From Puffinus mauretanicus (taxonomy: Eukaryota; Chordata; Aves; Procellariiformes; Procellariidae), in the NCBI GenBank assembly GCA_023333565.1, contig JAJKFH010002364.1, positions 1,302,001 to 1,366,000 on the forward strand: 64,000 bases of DNA. The letters run 5' to 3'. Below the pieces are notes generated by a model, which was given only the letters and a program-made list of their open reading frames with translations, was not told the DNA's origin and ran no database searches. Below are positions 1-14,100 of the stretch, piece after piece. Numbering within the stretch: position 1 is the stretch's first letter; each line of letters opens with the position of its first letter. A program made the translations under genes and the position numbers.

Positions 1-889
1 CAGCAAAGTCCCGTTTCGTTTACAAGGCTCAGTTTTCATTATTTCCCATTGCAAAGGAAGCGCAAGACTAAAACATCTGGTCCTGTCGATGGGCTTTCAG
101 CCAAAGCTTTAACGTCTGCCACTGAGCTGAAACAACAGCAGCCTAATCTCAGTATTGTCTTTAGCTTTTTCAAAAACTCTTCCTCCACAATGAGACAAGA
201 AATCTTCCCTCAGCGTTTCATTTCAGGCATAGCATGTTAAGCTGCAACCACACACCAACAGCAGATACTTTCCTTCCAGAATCCTGCCACATCCTAAAGG
301 CAATAAAGGTTCAGATCAGAGGATTTCATCAGGGCTAAGCAATTAATTTTTCTCAAAAGATATTTTTTACCAAGGTCAGTTTAGCAGGAGGTGGTACCTT
401 GTTTCTGAACAGCTGGGAAATGCTCCCAGGGAATGTGGGAGAGCAGCAAGAAACACGGAGGTCCCAGTAGAAATGAAGGAATTTTATGTCTGAGATCCTG
501 ACAAGATTCAGGGAAAAATATATTTCAGACCAGATCCAAACTGGATTCTGACACCTGAGTGTCAGAACGCAGATGGAGTGTCTGAACGCAGATAGCCTTA
601 TAAATACATACAATTTTACACTTCTGCAATGTCCCCCATGTCACTAGTGTGAATCATAATTGCTTTTAGCACCTCAAAGGCCAGAAGTGTGTTATAAAGT
701 CAAGAGATGAACAAGTTGGATGGTATTCTGAAAAAGATATTCTTGGGCCATTTTCTTAGTAAAAATATCAAAAAAACCTCTAAAAGCTCCCTGGTCCAAT
801 CTAAGCAACTTCTGGCTGTTTCAGGAGAGGAAAAAACTCTTGCAATAAGCAGTTTACTTTATCTGTGTGCAGTGAGACATCAAAAGAAA
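1..889. other. Intergenic, nothing recognised
   Basis: Mixed-composition sequence before the first CR1 copy. The short open frames here have no recognisable domain and no flanking splice pattern. Confidence 0.6.
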
Positions 890-2666
890 AAAAAATTTCT
901 ATGAATACATTAGCAACCAAAGGAGGGCTAAGGAGAATCTCCATCCTTTATTGGATGTGGGGGTAAACATAGTGACAAAGGATGAGGAAAAGGCTGAGGT
1001 ACTTAATGCCGTCTTTGCCTCAGTCTTTAATAGCAAGACCAGTTGTCCTCCAGGTACCCAGCCCCCTGAGCTGGAAGACAAGAATGAAGCTTCCATAATC
1101 CAAGGGAAATGGTTAGCGACCTGCTACACCACTTAGACAGACACAAGTCTATGGGGATGGATAGGATCCACCCAATGCCACTGAGGGAGCTGGCAGAAGT
1201 GCTCACCGAGCCACTCAATCCTTTAGCAGCAACCCTGGCTAACCGGGAGGTCCCAGTTGACTGGGGTTAGCAAATGTGATGCCCACCTACAACAAGGGCC
1301 AGTAGGAGGATCCGGGGAACTACAGGCCTGTCAGTGTGGCCTCGGTGCCAGGGAAGGTTATGGAGCAGATCATCCTGAGTGCCATCACGTGGCATGTAAA
1401 GGACAACCAGGTGATCAGGCCCAGTCAGCATGGGTTTATGAAAGGCAGGTCCCCTGCTTGACTAATCCGCTCTCCTTCTGTGACAAGGTGACCCGCTTAG
1501 TGGATGAGGGAGAGGCTGTGGATGTTGTCTACCTAAACTTTAGTAAAGCCTTTGACACCATTTCCCACAGCATTCTCCTGGAGAAACTGGCTGCTCGTAG
1601 CTTGGACGGGCGTACTCTTCACTGAGTAAAAAACTGGCTGGATGGCCGGGCCCAAAGAGTTGTGGTGAATGGAGTTAAATCCAGTTGGCAGCCGGTCACG
1701 AGCGGTGTTCCCCAGGGCTCAGTACTGGGGCCAGTTCTGTTCAATATCTTCATCAACGATCTGGACGAGGGGATCGAGTGCTCCCTCAGTAAGTTTGCAG
1801 ACGACACCAAGTTGGGCGGGAGTGTTGATCTGCTGGAGGGTAGGAAGGCTCTGCAGAGGGACCTGGACAGGCTGGATCGATGGGCTGAGGCCAACTGTAT
1901 GAGGCTCAACAAGGCCAAGTGCCGGGTCCTGCACTTCGGCCACAACAACCCCAGGCAACGCTACAGGCTTGGGGAAGAGTGGCTGGAAAGCTGCCTGGAG
2001 GAAAAGGACCCGGGGGTGCTGGTTGACAGCCGGCTGAACATGAGCCGGCAGTGGGCCCAGGTGGCCAAGAAGGCCAATGGCATCCTGGCCTGTATCAGAA
2101 ATAGTGTGGCCAGCAGGAGCAGGGAGGTGATCGTGCCCCTGTACTCGGCACTGGTGAGGCCGCACCTCGAATCCTGTGTTCAGTTCTGGGCCCCTCATGA
2201 CAAGAAGGACATGGAGGTGCTGGAGCATGTCCAGAGGAGGGCAACGAAGCTGGTGAAGGGCCTGGAGCACAAGTCTGATGAGGAGTGGCTGAGGGAACTG
2301 GGGTTGTTTAGTCTGGAGAAAAGGAGGCTGAGGGGAGACCTTATTGCTCGCTACAACTACCTGAGAGCGAGGTGGGTGTTGGTCTCTTCTCCCAAGTGAC
2401 AAGCAATAGGACAGCGGAAATGGCCTCAAGCTGTGCCAGGGGAGGTTTAGATTGGATATTAGGAAAAATTTCTTCACCAGAAGGGTTGTCAAGCATTGGA
2501 AGAGGCTGCCCAGTGGTTGAGTCACCATCCCTGGAGGTATTTAAAAGATGTGTAGATGTGGCACTTGGGGACATGGTTTAGTGGGACTTGGCAGTGCTAG
2601 GTTAATGGTTGGACTGGATGATCTTAAAGGTCTTTTCCAACCTAAATGATTCTATGATTCTATGAT
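890..2666 (+). mobile_element. CR1 LINE, long 5'-truncated copy with broken ORF2
   Basis: This is a non-LTR retrotransposon of the chicken-repeat-1 type. The copy begins inside the ORF2 region between endonuclease and reverse transcriptase, and runs to the 3' end. Reverse transcriptase signatures are visible: AFDTISHS at about 1548-1571, [10 protein letters not shown] at about 1704-1733, and the catalytic FADDT at 1794-1808. Conserved C-terminal blocks ([42 protein letters not shown]) follow. The reading frame is interrupted by several stops, including a TGA near 1623, and by frame changes near 1140-1260 and about 2390. The element is therefore dead. ORF2 ends at a TAG at 2579-2581. The bird-typical tail follows: a ggatgatctt...cttttccaacc block, then two to three TTCTATGA-type repeats. 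Confidence 0.95.
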
Positions 2667-5600
2667 CTCTAGCACTCACTTCTAGAGCCGTGGGTGCTCC
2701 CTCTCTCCCGGGATTAGACATTGGACTGCAGGATACCTCCTGTTTTATTTCTTCCTACCTAGAAATAACTGTGTTTCTAGATGATAATAATGTCTGAAAT
2801 AGTGCCTGCACATTGAGAAAGATGGATACAACTACTGTCCTCCAAAGAAGAGGAGAAAGAGCTGAACTGATGCGATCGGTCCCCAGCTCTGTTTGTGGCT
2901 TTGCCAGCGGGGTCTGTTGTGACTGCCCAGGATCTCTCTAGGTAAAATCACATTGGTGCTCCCTTGGATATTTGGGGTTTAAATCTCTGGGATTGATCTT
3001 GCAGAGAGGACAAGGTGATTGAAAGCAACCTGAAGCGGTGAGAAATTACTTCTCATTAAAAACATCCAGCTCCCCAGGAATTACACTAATACCCAGGTAA
3101 GTGCTGTTTAAGCTCCAGTAGCAATCACTTTTCCGTGCCGTCCAAATGTTGCAGCATTAAAGGGAATTTGTTTTGTTGCTGAGAAGACGACTGACACCCC
3201 AGTTTCAACACTGTCTTTTAAACAGCCATTACTGCTCCAGATGCTGGGAAGTATTTCTTAAGTCAAACATGCCACAGCAGATGTGGTATCTCACCCTTTC
3301 TGCACTCACAGGCAAGACATTTTTGGGTGAGTTTTCAGCAGACACTTGAAAATACGCTTCCTCCCCCTTTCCCTCTTCCTCCTCAGCAGGCAAACGAAGC
3401 TGAACACCTCCACAGACTCAATTTAGCTCATCCTAAAGCAGGCAAATTCCAGACAACTCATTCCATTTTTATTTCCTTCCTTCCTTTTTTTTTTTTTTTA
3501 TTGCTCACAGAATAGGAAATACGCAGAATAGGCCAAAAACACATTAGTAGCCTCTTTGTTTGTCTTTGGACGACAATACTTAATAAGTTAAGCTTAGCCT
3601 ATAGCAAAGCAGCCCCAGATGGCCAGGTCTGTTCTAAATAAGCCACTTTTATGAGGCCAGGATGTCTAAAAGAAACACACTTCATAAAAGGAGAAAATGT
3701 GCAAGCCAGAAGAAGTCCAGAAAAAGAAAATCTCTCTTACAAAACTACTAGTGTTCAGACTCTGTATAAACATGATTATCAAAGACATACTTGGGTTTTG
3801 CTGGGAGTTTTTTCCTTTTTTTTTTTCAAGTCTAGAAAGGAAATATTTTAGTCAGATATTTATACACATTTCCATTCTTCCAAAAAAGAAAAACCTCAAA
3901 GGTTCCCTTCACTGGATGTGAAAACTTACCTGATAAAGAGACGTTTGAGATCCTTAGCAGTGAGATATGCACTTACTATCAATAAATTAGCTTACTAAAA
4001 TTGTATCATTTTTCCAGAGAGAAAGATCTCAAGGGCTCATTAGCTTCCTGCTTACAAGGGGAACACATCTCCTTTAATCCCTGCAGTCCTCCAACCTAGA
4101 TCATACTGTGGCTTTGTAACATGGAGATTTAATCTGTTTTCCCTTGCCTTTTACTTTCAGAGACATCCCAGTCTATTCTGAAAGTGTCCTTTAAAAAGCA
4201 AGCAAACAAGCAAACAGATAGTTTAAAGGTTCGTCAGCACCAGTGGATAGCAAAACCAATGAACCATTCTCCATCGGTCAAGTGTTGCCAATCTTCAGGA
4301 AACAGGCCCAAAATATTAATTTGTTCCAAATATTATTTAAAATAAGGCATACCATGAGCAACACAACTACTGGTATCTGCTTTCCCATGAGATTGTGTCT
4401 TGGAGTTGGATTTTCAAGAGTCAAATAGGATGCAAGGTTTTGCTGACACTTCTTGGTGAGTTTTTTGCCATAACGTGTAAACCCTGTTGTCTAAAATGAA
4501 AAAGGGCACGTTCACATTGCAGCCTGTCCCTCTGTCGCATCCTGTACAGGGGCACCTATTTTCATGACACAGAGAATTTTGTTTCTATTCCTTTTGGTTC
4601 CAGTCAAATGACCTTGAAAAGACTTAAATGGCCACATTCTCACACAGTCCGGGATGATCCCTAAGCCCTTGTTTCTCCAATAAACCAAATGAAAAATGCA
4701 AAAAGGGAGGATGTTATTATTCATATACAGAATGACCAGAGATTGCACAAATTCCCTTTCTTTTGATCAGTTGAGCAGCAATACTATTTCTAGGGAGCAA
4801 AGAAAGGTTCAGGTCTCTTATATGTGTCTCACCGATTACCCCAGCTATAATACAATGTCCTCAACCCTATTTATTCTCCTAATCGGCAAAAGGTGAACCT
4901 CATGCTTATTCATCACAAAAAAAAAGTTTAGTTAAATTTTAACAAGCGTTTAATTAATCAGGGCTTATCAACAGACTCAGATGTTGTCAACCTGTGTTGC
5001 AGCTTCTAATTTTTAGGCACCCTGTGCCTAGGTGCCCAGGATTTCCAATATCGCATAAAAGAAAAATTAGTTCACAGAAGCTGACAAGCTGAGCAGGGAG
5101 TCATCCAAATGAGCTATCAGAAAATACTAAAAGAAGGGCAAGACTTCAGCATTTTTCAAAGGGTAGACACCTCTCTCTGCATTTGTGCTGTAAACCCTCT
5201 CTTTCAATAAAGTAGTAAACTCAGGTCAGCTCTCCAACACATGGCAAGAGAGTCCAGGAGAAAATATTACAACTATGTTTTTTTTCAAGATGGACTATTT
5301 CAATGTTTGTTGTGCTGTGAAGTTGAGTTTAAGTGTGTAACTGCCTAACGTCTAAAAAGCTACCAGAAACAAGGAGCAAAACAAAAATTGCCATTCTGGA
5401 TAGAATTCTTCTGTTTAGCCTGGAGGTACTTTGTTTTAGCAGGGGTACAGCAGGCACAGTGGTTAGTTTCTTTTCCCTGAGAAAATTAATACGTTTTCAT
5501 TTCAGGTCAGACTGGGACAATTTTCCTTTTTAACTTCCACTTCAAGCAGCAAATTGAAAAATCAATACTCATCATAGGTCTAATTGTGCTCTCTTTCTTC

Positions 5601-8084
5601 TTTTACCCAACACTCCAGAACACAGCACAAAAACTGGGGTATAGAAATAGAAAACAGAGTGGAAAATCTGCTACCTAATAGCTTATGCTGAGAGGACTGG
5701 AAACATAGGTAAGTAGGAGGCAAAGCTTGGCGGAGCCTTATACACCCTGCTGTGTGCTGGGACATGAGCTGCTCTTGTTCCACTGCAGCTCTGGGCAAAG
5801 ACTATTGTCAGAGACATCACATGAGATCACAGACCCCTGGTTTCCACATACTACCCCCTACACAGCACACAGAGGTTTCTTCCAAAAGGTGAGAAAATAC
5901 TGAAGACCCCTCCTGCAGCAAACCTACTGCCCCATGCCTTATTCCCAACATGTTCGGAGGCACCATCTCACTTTTTGTTTCAGAGGGTGCTGAATAAAAC
6001 CATCAGGTGAGGGTACAAAGTGCAGGTGCTACTGACACCACACAAATGCAGTGGAGAACTGTTGAGCAGATAGATTTAAACACTGGGAGACGACAAATGT
6101 TGAATGCAGAAATTACCCAGTCCATTATTTCACCATGTTATGTTGAGTGTAATCATTGATTAAATGCTGGGTCATCAATTGCCAAGCAATGTTTAGCTTT
6201 GTATCATCCCAAAGTAGCTCTTATCATGGGAGTATTTGAATGTTCTCAGTTGGCAGCAGAAACAAGACAGTTGCATTAAGTTAAACCCTGAGATTAAATC
6301 TGGTCTCCAGGGCAAAGGCAGAGTGATTAGTACTCCTGTTTATAAGCAGAGTTGCTCTAATCTTTTACTTATAAATTTCCTCCTCCATCTGTTATCCATC
6401 AGGGAAGTGAAGTTTTAAGAAATTGTGCAGATGGCTTTAAGGCACTCTACTTCTTTCACTAAGCAATGCCTTGGCCTGCTAGATGTGTATCTTGGAGATG
6501 GAACTTAATTTGCAGAAATTGCACCTTTTCTAACCTCTCCTGTTTTCTACCCAAGAACCTGTGCTAAAGTCCTGTGCAAGGCATTTTTCACCGCCTCTTC
6601 TCCATAGAAAATGGGCTCCATTGTGTTGAAAGATGCAATGTGCAGTACCTGTGCCAAAGGATTAAACTTTCATCATCTGGGTTTGATACTTAGATTCACG
6701 AGAGGAAATGAGTGTTAAGCATCCACTGCATGCCAGGATATATTGAAAGATCCCTTTAGCAATCCGTGCCAGTATTTTAAAAATAGGGCACATAGGGCCT
6801 TTTACACTAGAGAACATTATATCTTCTTAAAGCAAAGTTTCCTCACCATGCTTGCCTTTTTAGAGAAATGAGGCAATTCTCTGCAATTTTTAAAATTATA
6901 GCAGTAGGAAGGAGAAATCAGGAAAGCAATCGAGGGAAGAGAAACAAAGAGGTGATAACAAGCAACTCAACAAGAATGTGTTTGCAATGCATTTTGGCAC
7001 TAAGAAAGGACAGGGTAGCTTTGGGCTGCCCACACATGTACATACAACACAGATATCACATCATTGACAGAACCATAAATAGTACCGGGGAAGTTATTCC
7101 CTTGAGAGTCCTGGGGCAAAAAAATCAGCCTGACCAAAGTCGATGGTCTTCTGCCATTGGCTTTTGTGAACATCAGGTTTCACACCAGAGTTCACAAAAC
7201 ATTAGGGTTAAGGCATGTTACAATCAATTCCAGAGTTGGAAAAACATTCCAGTCTTAGCCAGGTAGTTTCCATTAACACAGATGTCTTGTTATGTTTCTG
7301 TACCTATATACCACCTTGTGAGCGAAGTACTAAAAATCCATTAAAGTATCATGGGAAGTCTGTGCCCTTTGATAGAAAGCTACATGACCTCACAAGCCTT
7401 TAACTGTCTTACTCAGACTCTAGCAGAGAAGAGCCCATAGGATTAAGGTGATGGGTGTTGTGATGCCTCGGAATATCACAAGAAATTCAAATGAATTCAA
7501 ACGAAAAGCACCATAAAATTCATAAGCACCTCAAGCAACAGGGCCTGCTGATCTGCTGTAATAAACAGATATTAACCCAACACTTTTTCAAGGTGACCCT
7601 TGCACATATTGTTCAAAAAGCTGGGGTTGCTCTGCGCACAGCATCCTGCCAGAATAAAGCCATGTACTTGCTTTCATCACAGAAGATTTTCAGGGCGTGT
7701 TCTTTGAGGTGAGTTACTGCTTACTTCTGTCTATCATGGATTGTCACGGCACTGCACATACGTCTGTGGTCAGACTCTTCTTCATTAAATCTCAACCATT
7801 CGATTGAAATCAAGGCTCAAAAATGTGTAACTTATGCACAATTTTGCATTTTCCGTGTTACATAGAAGGCCATTAAAGGAAAGGCTCTCTTATTACCCAT
7901 CTATATTTAGAAGCCTAATATGGTAGTTGAATATGGTTTGTAGAGAGCAAGCATTTACTCAGACAAGATTTATATACAGATTTTGCTTAAAGAATTCTGT
8001 TATTTTAAGAAAAGAAAAAACATTTTTGTGATTAAGTTATGGAACCAAGGGCAGGAAAGCTGGGTGAAGTTCTTTCTCCTGTCC
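2667..8084. other. Intergenic, nothing recognised
   Basis: AT-rich sequence with a T14 tract near 3486-3499 and another T run near 3818. The longest open frame on the + strand (6868-7266, 132 codons) has no family resemblance and no coding-like composition. Confidence 0.6.
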
Positions 8085-8160
8085 TAAGTTTTCTATGTCA
8101 CTCTAGGCAAATCACTTCACTCCTCTCTGTTCCAGTTCTGAATCCCTAGGATGAAGACTA
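8085..8160 (+). mobile_element. MIR/CORE-SINE-like relic
   Basis: The run 'ctatgtcactctaggcaaatcacttcactcctctctgttccagttctgaatc...aggatgaag' matches the order and spacing of the MIR core: a GACCTTGGGCAAGTCACTT-type block, then a CTCTGT..C..CAGTTTC-type block, then an ATGA block. Only the core is visible. This family is shared across amniotes and sparse in birds. Confidence 0.55.
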
Positions 8161-11100
8161 CAGTGGTTCCTGGATTCTCTTGAGTGTGCGTATGCATATA
8201 AAAATATGAACTTTTGTTTAGATAAAGAAAACACTTATTTTTTATTTGTGGGGGCCCCAGTAGAATGGAGCTATCTTGGCTGGGCTGCTAAGTAGCTCTA
8301 CAATGCAGATATAAATTACACATTTGAGCCATTAGCACTCCAATTTTTCATAAAGTGAGATTCATTTCACCAGCTAAAAGCTGGAAGCCTAATCTAAGCT
8401 GGCCATCTAGACTCTAGCCATACGCAGCGGAGACAGGCATCTCCAGAGGGTAATTTTTCCCACTGACAGTAGACACCTGGCACATCATTCCACTGCCAAA
8501 ACATTGGCATTTGTGTCACTCGAGATGCTGGTCTCCAGCTGCCACCCCAGAAGGGCACAAGTCTCCAGGACGTCCCTTGCCACCCCCACTACTCCTGCGT
8601 GGTTGTCTCAGCACCCTACTGCTCTGCAAAAGTCCCGTTCACTGAAGTAGCCAAATAATTCCACCAACGGGGGATTCAGCTCGTGGGTTAAGACAACTAA
8701 TTTAGATGTGTAACGTAGACGTCTATGTGTGAATTAAGAGCACAGGCTTCCTTTATAGGCCAGGCAGAAGTGCCATCGGCACAGTCAAAGGAGCGTGGCA
8801 AGTGATTCAGCTGCCCTGGAGCAGATGCATACATCTGCCAGATGAATAGCTCTGTAGACTCTTCCAGCTAACATTTTGGATTCAGAATATTTTTTGCCCC
8901 TTTTTGAAGAGCACAGAATTTACTTAAGAAATTAATTTAATTTATTTATTTAAGAAATTACAAGCAGTTATTGGCAAGCGAGCTTTTTTGCTCTATTAAA
9001 CAATGCTCCAAAAGAGAAAAATGACACAATCCCTAATGTGTAAAACTTTTAACAGAAAGAATGTACAGAGCAAGCAGATACTAATTACAGAAGAGTGCTA
9101 GCAACACCGCTATTTGTTTTGAGTAAGAGAAAGGAAGCCCCGAGTGTAATTCCTCGTAACAGAAACATCTGTCTCACTGGTATTCAGGAATTAAATTCAT
9201 GTTCCTCCTTCAAACGTGCACTTATTTGGTAACATGGCAACCTTAATGGAAAATAGCATTTATATGTCTGGCAATTTAGCTACAATGTTAATGATAGTGA
9301 ATGGGGGGATGAAAAGGGGGGTGGGAGGGGTTGAAACAGAAGAAGCGGCATCTGACAAGTTTTAAGAAGCACGGTATAAAAGGTGGCCTCCAAAACCACC
9401 TGCCAAAGTGTCAAGGTGATGGATTTTTAAATGTAAATAGATTTTTTTTTCTACACTCCATTTAGACTATAGCGTATGTGAGAACAATACACCAGGCATG
9501 AAAAATAGAGACAACCGAACCACAAGGCACCCTCTGTCATCAACCTTGCAGTCTTGGCTCATTTATTTATGTGCAAACAGGCTGAAGGCACCATCAGGTG
9601 ATAGTCTGAGAGCATCCGTCTTGCAGAGACCATCCTGGACGCAACCCATTTTCTCTGGATAATCTTAAGATACTGTGATGGAAAAGGACCCCCTGGAGTA
9701 ACACCAACAGAAACGTGCATAATGTACCAGGGTTTTCCACATCTCCTTGAAGGAAATCTCTCTGGCTGTACATTTCTCCTACGTCTACTCAAGGTCATAT
9801 TTAGCATTCAAAGCAGTTTTTCTTTGTTAAAGATGGATGAAAGGCCAAAGCCTGCAAAGCAGGGTACGATTGTTCCCATCCCTGTGTGATGACCTTGGAC
9901 TTGTTCACACTCTCATTTTTAGAGAAACACATTTTTGTGTTCCTATTCAGCAAGGTATTTAACTGTGCCTCATTTTAGTAAGTGAGTAGGTGGGTGAATA
10001 AGGATCTCAAGTTACAGGTAAAGGTAATTTTACAGGTAAATTACAGCAAAAGGTAATTGTAAAGTGTTTCAGAGAGCAAAAAGAAAGCTTTCTATTTTGA
10101 AGTAATGTGCTAACCTGACTTCAGCCTTTCATCGTATTATGGGGAAGAGCAGAACAAATTCTCATTATTATATCACTTCCTTTGTGAGGAAAACCACAAC
10201 CTTCTCTTTGATATCTATTCAGTGGAAGAATTCACTAGTGATACCACAAGTAAGGAAAGAAATATCTAAAAAAATCTTTTAGTAGTTGCACAGATTCAAC
10301 TTGATCTTGGAGTGTGAACATGCAAGCAATTCTTCGGCAGTGATATTCATTATATTTTGGGCATCTGGCAAGATTTGGAGTGGAAAGGCAGAAAACTGTC
10401 ATCAAAATACTACCGTCCTTTCTGATAAACCAGGCTATCCACACTTCTCTCTTTCACCAGTGTGAACCATGTGAGCCTTTTCTGACACCAGTTGTCTGTG
10501 TCCGCTGTATTGTTGCTGACTTGTCTTCTTTAGCCATGTAGCAATAGCAGCACACAGCTCAGGAAAGACACCAAAGCCCACTTAGGAAGCAGAGTAGCAA
10601 GACTGTGAGCTCCCTCAGACCTCCAGCCTGCTGTGGTGACATTGCTAGGACACTTGAGCTAGTCCGAAGCCACTCCATGTGCATCTATCTGAGCCATGAT
10701 CAAAGCAGAGCCCTTGGCGTTGATTTCTGATGGTCCAAATTTATTGTTCCTTCAGCTTCCCATGACTACTAAGCCAATGACAAATTCAGCAGCAGGGCTG
10801 TAGGACTGTCTTCTGGGCTGGGGATATGGGGAGCCAAATGGTACCAGTACCATTGATGGCAGCTCTTCCAGCGAATCCCCAGAAACTTAAAAAGCATGAT
10901 TTTCACCCACTCCAGAAACACAAATTATTAAAGACCACTGCATAACAACTACAGGAACTGGTTATTCAAAGACCAGCCTTGATTGAAATAAGACATGCCC
11001 TACCCCCCCATTCCTGTGGCTCTTTAATAACTCTGCCATTTTAGTTAACTGAGGGTACTTTTACCAGCCAAAACAAATAGCACATTCAAAAAGGCTTGTC

Positions 11101-14100
11101 TTGACTATCAGAGTGTTAACTTTTCCCCTTCTGGTAAATAAGTTGAAGTAGGAAAACAGATTGTGGCTTCTGCATCCCCTGGTCCCCCCATACAATGGGA
11201 ATGCGATTACAGCCCTGCCATGCCCCTAAGGGCAGAATAAAAAACCTCTTTCTACTCTGTCCTACAGGGTAGGACATCATTACTCCTTGAAACATAATAG
11301 TTCAACACTTACACCTGAAACACAATCTACTCCCTTCTCTCTTCATTCTTGCTGGAGCTACTATGGCTCCCTTGTTCCATTATGTAGGATATTACTTTCC
11401 CTGTCTGAGAGCAGGAGGGAAGACATCAGCTGTTATCTTTCAGCCGATAAAGATCTTCATTCACGCCTGATGGATTGCAATTTAAGAAAAAAAAAACATC
11501 CTCCCTTGGGCTCTGTGAATGGCAGTGCAATAACATAGTGTTAATAGCTCCCAGTCTAGATAACACCATTACTTCTGACAGTAGGAAACGGAGTTTGATA
11601 GTTGCTGAGATGTTTTGATCACCTGTCAGGGAAACATTAGGTCTAAGTTTTGCTTCAGTAGAAATATGTCATTAGCATTTGCACCACGTTCCTTACCTCG
11701 CTTAAGAGCTGGCACCATACACAAGCACAGGCTTTGGGCATAAATTCACATTATAATGATGAAAGGCTATGGACCCTGAAATCCCATTATATTTGACAGT
11801 GATTCCCAAGTGATGTTTTCCCTCTTGTTTACCCGGACCTTCTCCTGGAAAATCTTTTGCACCTCAGACACGCTGTTGTGTCTCCTAATTTCTCCCCATG
11901 TTGTTAGGAGTTAAAAGCATTTGCTCCAGAGGGTCTCTGCACCTTGTTAGATCTTATCCCCAAATTGACCACCTTATTTGAGAAGGAATTAAAATCAGAG
12001 CACCTACGGTAAAAGTTCAGTCTACAAATCTTTATTTTAGGACTATCAATATTTTAGGAGTTATAACTTTTTGGAGTCTATGATTCAATGATTCTGAGCT
12101 GTAATATCTTGAATTTTCTCTAATATGTGGCAGTAGGGGATCTAAGGCATTCTTCCATCCTCCTCATCCCTGAACCCACTGCTTAGCTCTATGCATCCCA
12201 ACATGAAAAGTGCTCTTGGGTTCTGTGAAGCTGTGGGAATTGTGGATATTGACAGATGTTCCCATTCAGATCATCTAAGAGGGGATAAAAGTTTGTGTGG
12301 AAAAATCATCCTGGAAAAATATTTTGTATATTGTGATCTAGATTTCTATATGCTTTATCAGCTCCAAATAAAGCACAAAGTTTATCTCATATAATCAGCT
12401 AATTTGGAGGACCAGCTGGGGCTTTGGAGACCACACCTTCACCTACAACCACCAGCAGAAGTTCCCAAACCAGACAGCCTCCTTACCACTATCCTTTTAG
12501 CAGCACTTTATAAATGCTCGGAGATAAAGCATCGCTTCCAAGCATAATCATTAGTGTCAAAAGAGTTTGGATATAACACCACCAGGAGAAGGGGGAGTGT
12601 CCCAGGAATATCTTCTGTGAGCAATCCCCATTGGCACACTGAAGAAATGAGCTGCGTCCACAAAGCTTCATCCAGCTTTAGGTGAGCCAAAGGGCAGGCA
12701 CAGGTATTTCTGAGCCACAGGGAGCCAAACTGAGCCTTCTTGGTAAATCCATAGTACATTTGGAAGCCACAGTAATACCAGACAGCGCTCCCACTTGCTT
12801 GCTAAGAGGTATGGCTGAGTGCTAGTGGGCACCTCACCGTTGCTGTCACCCTGGCTGATGCTTAATGCTGAGCAGACCCTTTGCTGAGGGTGCATTGGAT
12901 GCCACTGTCAGAGCTGTCGGGGTGACACTGCCGGCCGAGCATCCTCACGTGCTCCTGCTCTGATGCTGGGTCTTACCCACAGCCTGGGGTAGACCACACG
13001 TGCCCCTCAGGGCACCCCAAGGGCTGGGGCAAAGTGTCACTGCAGCACCCAGCAAAGCTGGCAGCACCCATGAAGGCTACAGCTGTCAGGGCACTGCTAC
13101 TCCACTGTCCGTCCTTGAGACGAGTTTTACAAGCAAGCAAACTAAAACGAATGATCTGCCCAAAACCAGAAGGGTGGAACAGACCAGATTTTCTGCAAAC
13201 AAGCCGAGGGCTGAGCTTTGCTTGCTTTGCCCGCGGTGGATATATTTGTGCACATGTACGTGCAAGCCAGCACAGACGTGCATGCTCACGTAGATCTTCT
13301 CACGCTCTGTGGACGCTGCCATGCACAAAGATGAACCATCGCACAATAAATCAGGTCTGACGTGGGACATGCAGCTGCCTCGGAAACACCAGCCTGTACC
13401 GTTTAGTGCTCCTCTACCCACGAGAGGGAGCTGACAATCCTCTGGCTGAGTTTGACAGCCAAAAGGCTGCTAACAAGGGGCGAGTCTGGCTTTTTTTTTT
13501 TTCCCTCACTTTCAGTATATCTGACACATGTTTTTCATAAAGCTGGGGAAGAGTAGATGATGTGAGGCAGGTGAAAGCAAACCAGTAAGGAAAGAGATTA
13601 TGTCTGAACTTTTACACATGGCCGTGAGTTTGACAATAAGCTGTTTTTTTCTTTTTTAAGAAAATGGCTGACTTTTTTGCCCAGTTGCTTGAGTTCCTAA
13701 AGGGTTGTGGCTTGGTGGGGTGACTCCAGATCAAGGTCTTGCGTTAGGTTGAACCCAGAGTCTGTGCTGAAGGTGTCTGATGACAGTTATCATGTGGTAC
13801 TTTGTGCTTGAGTCAGACTCCAACGTACAGCACGATTTGTAGTTGGTAATATATAAACCATGCTATAGGTCGTGTTGCCATATGGGAATCTCAGAAGAGA
13901 CAGCCATGAAAATCACAGACTTTTACTGAACCGTGGAAGTCCTTGTGTCTGTTGACGAAGACAGAGTCAGATAAAACTCAACCCGTGGCTCTCCAGGTCT
14001 GACACTGCGTGCCACAGCACTACAGTCGTTCGGGAGCAAGGCAGCAGTTGGCTGGGCTGCTCTGCCCCGTCTCTGAAGATGCACTCAAAGGCATGGATAA

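Noticed and set aside
1719..2528. 269-codon open frame on the minus strand
   Set aside because: It is antisense to the CR1 reverse transcriptase region. The sense strand carries the conserved motifs.
6868..7266. 132-codon open frame on the + strand
   Set aside because: No recognisable domain, no conserved-looking segment and no splice context; expected by chance in a window of this size.
12060..12100. 'tctatgattcaatgattctgag', resembling a CR1 tail
   Set aside because: The conserved block that should precede a CR1 tail is absent, so the resemblance is limited to the short AT-rich repeat.
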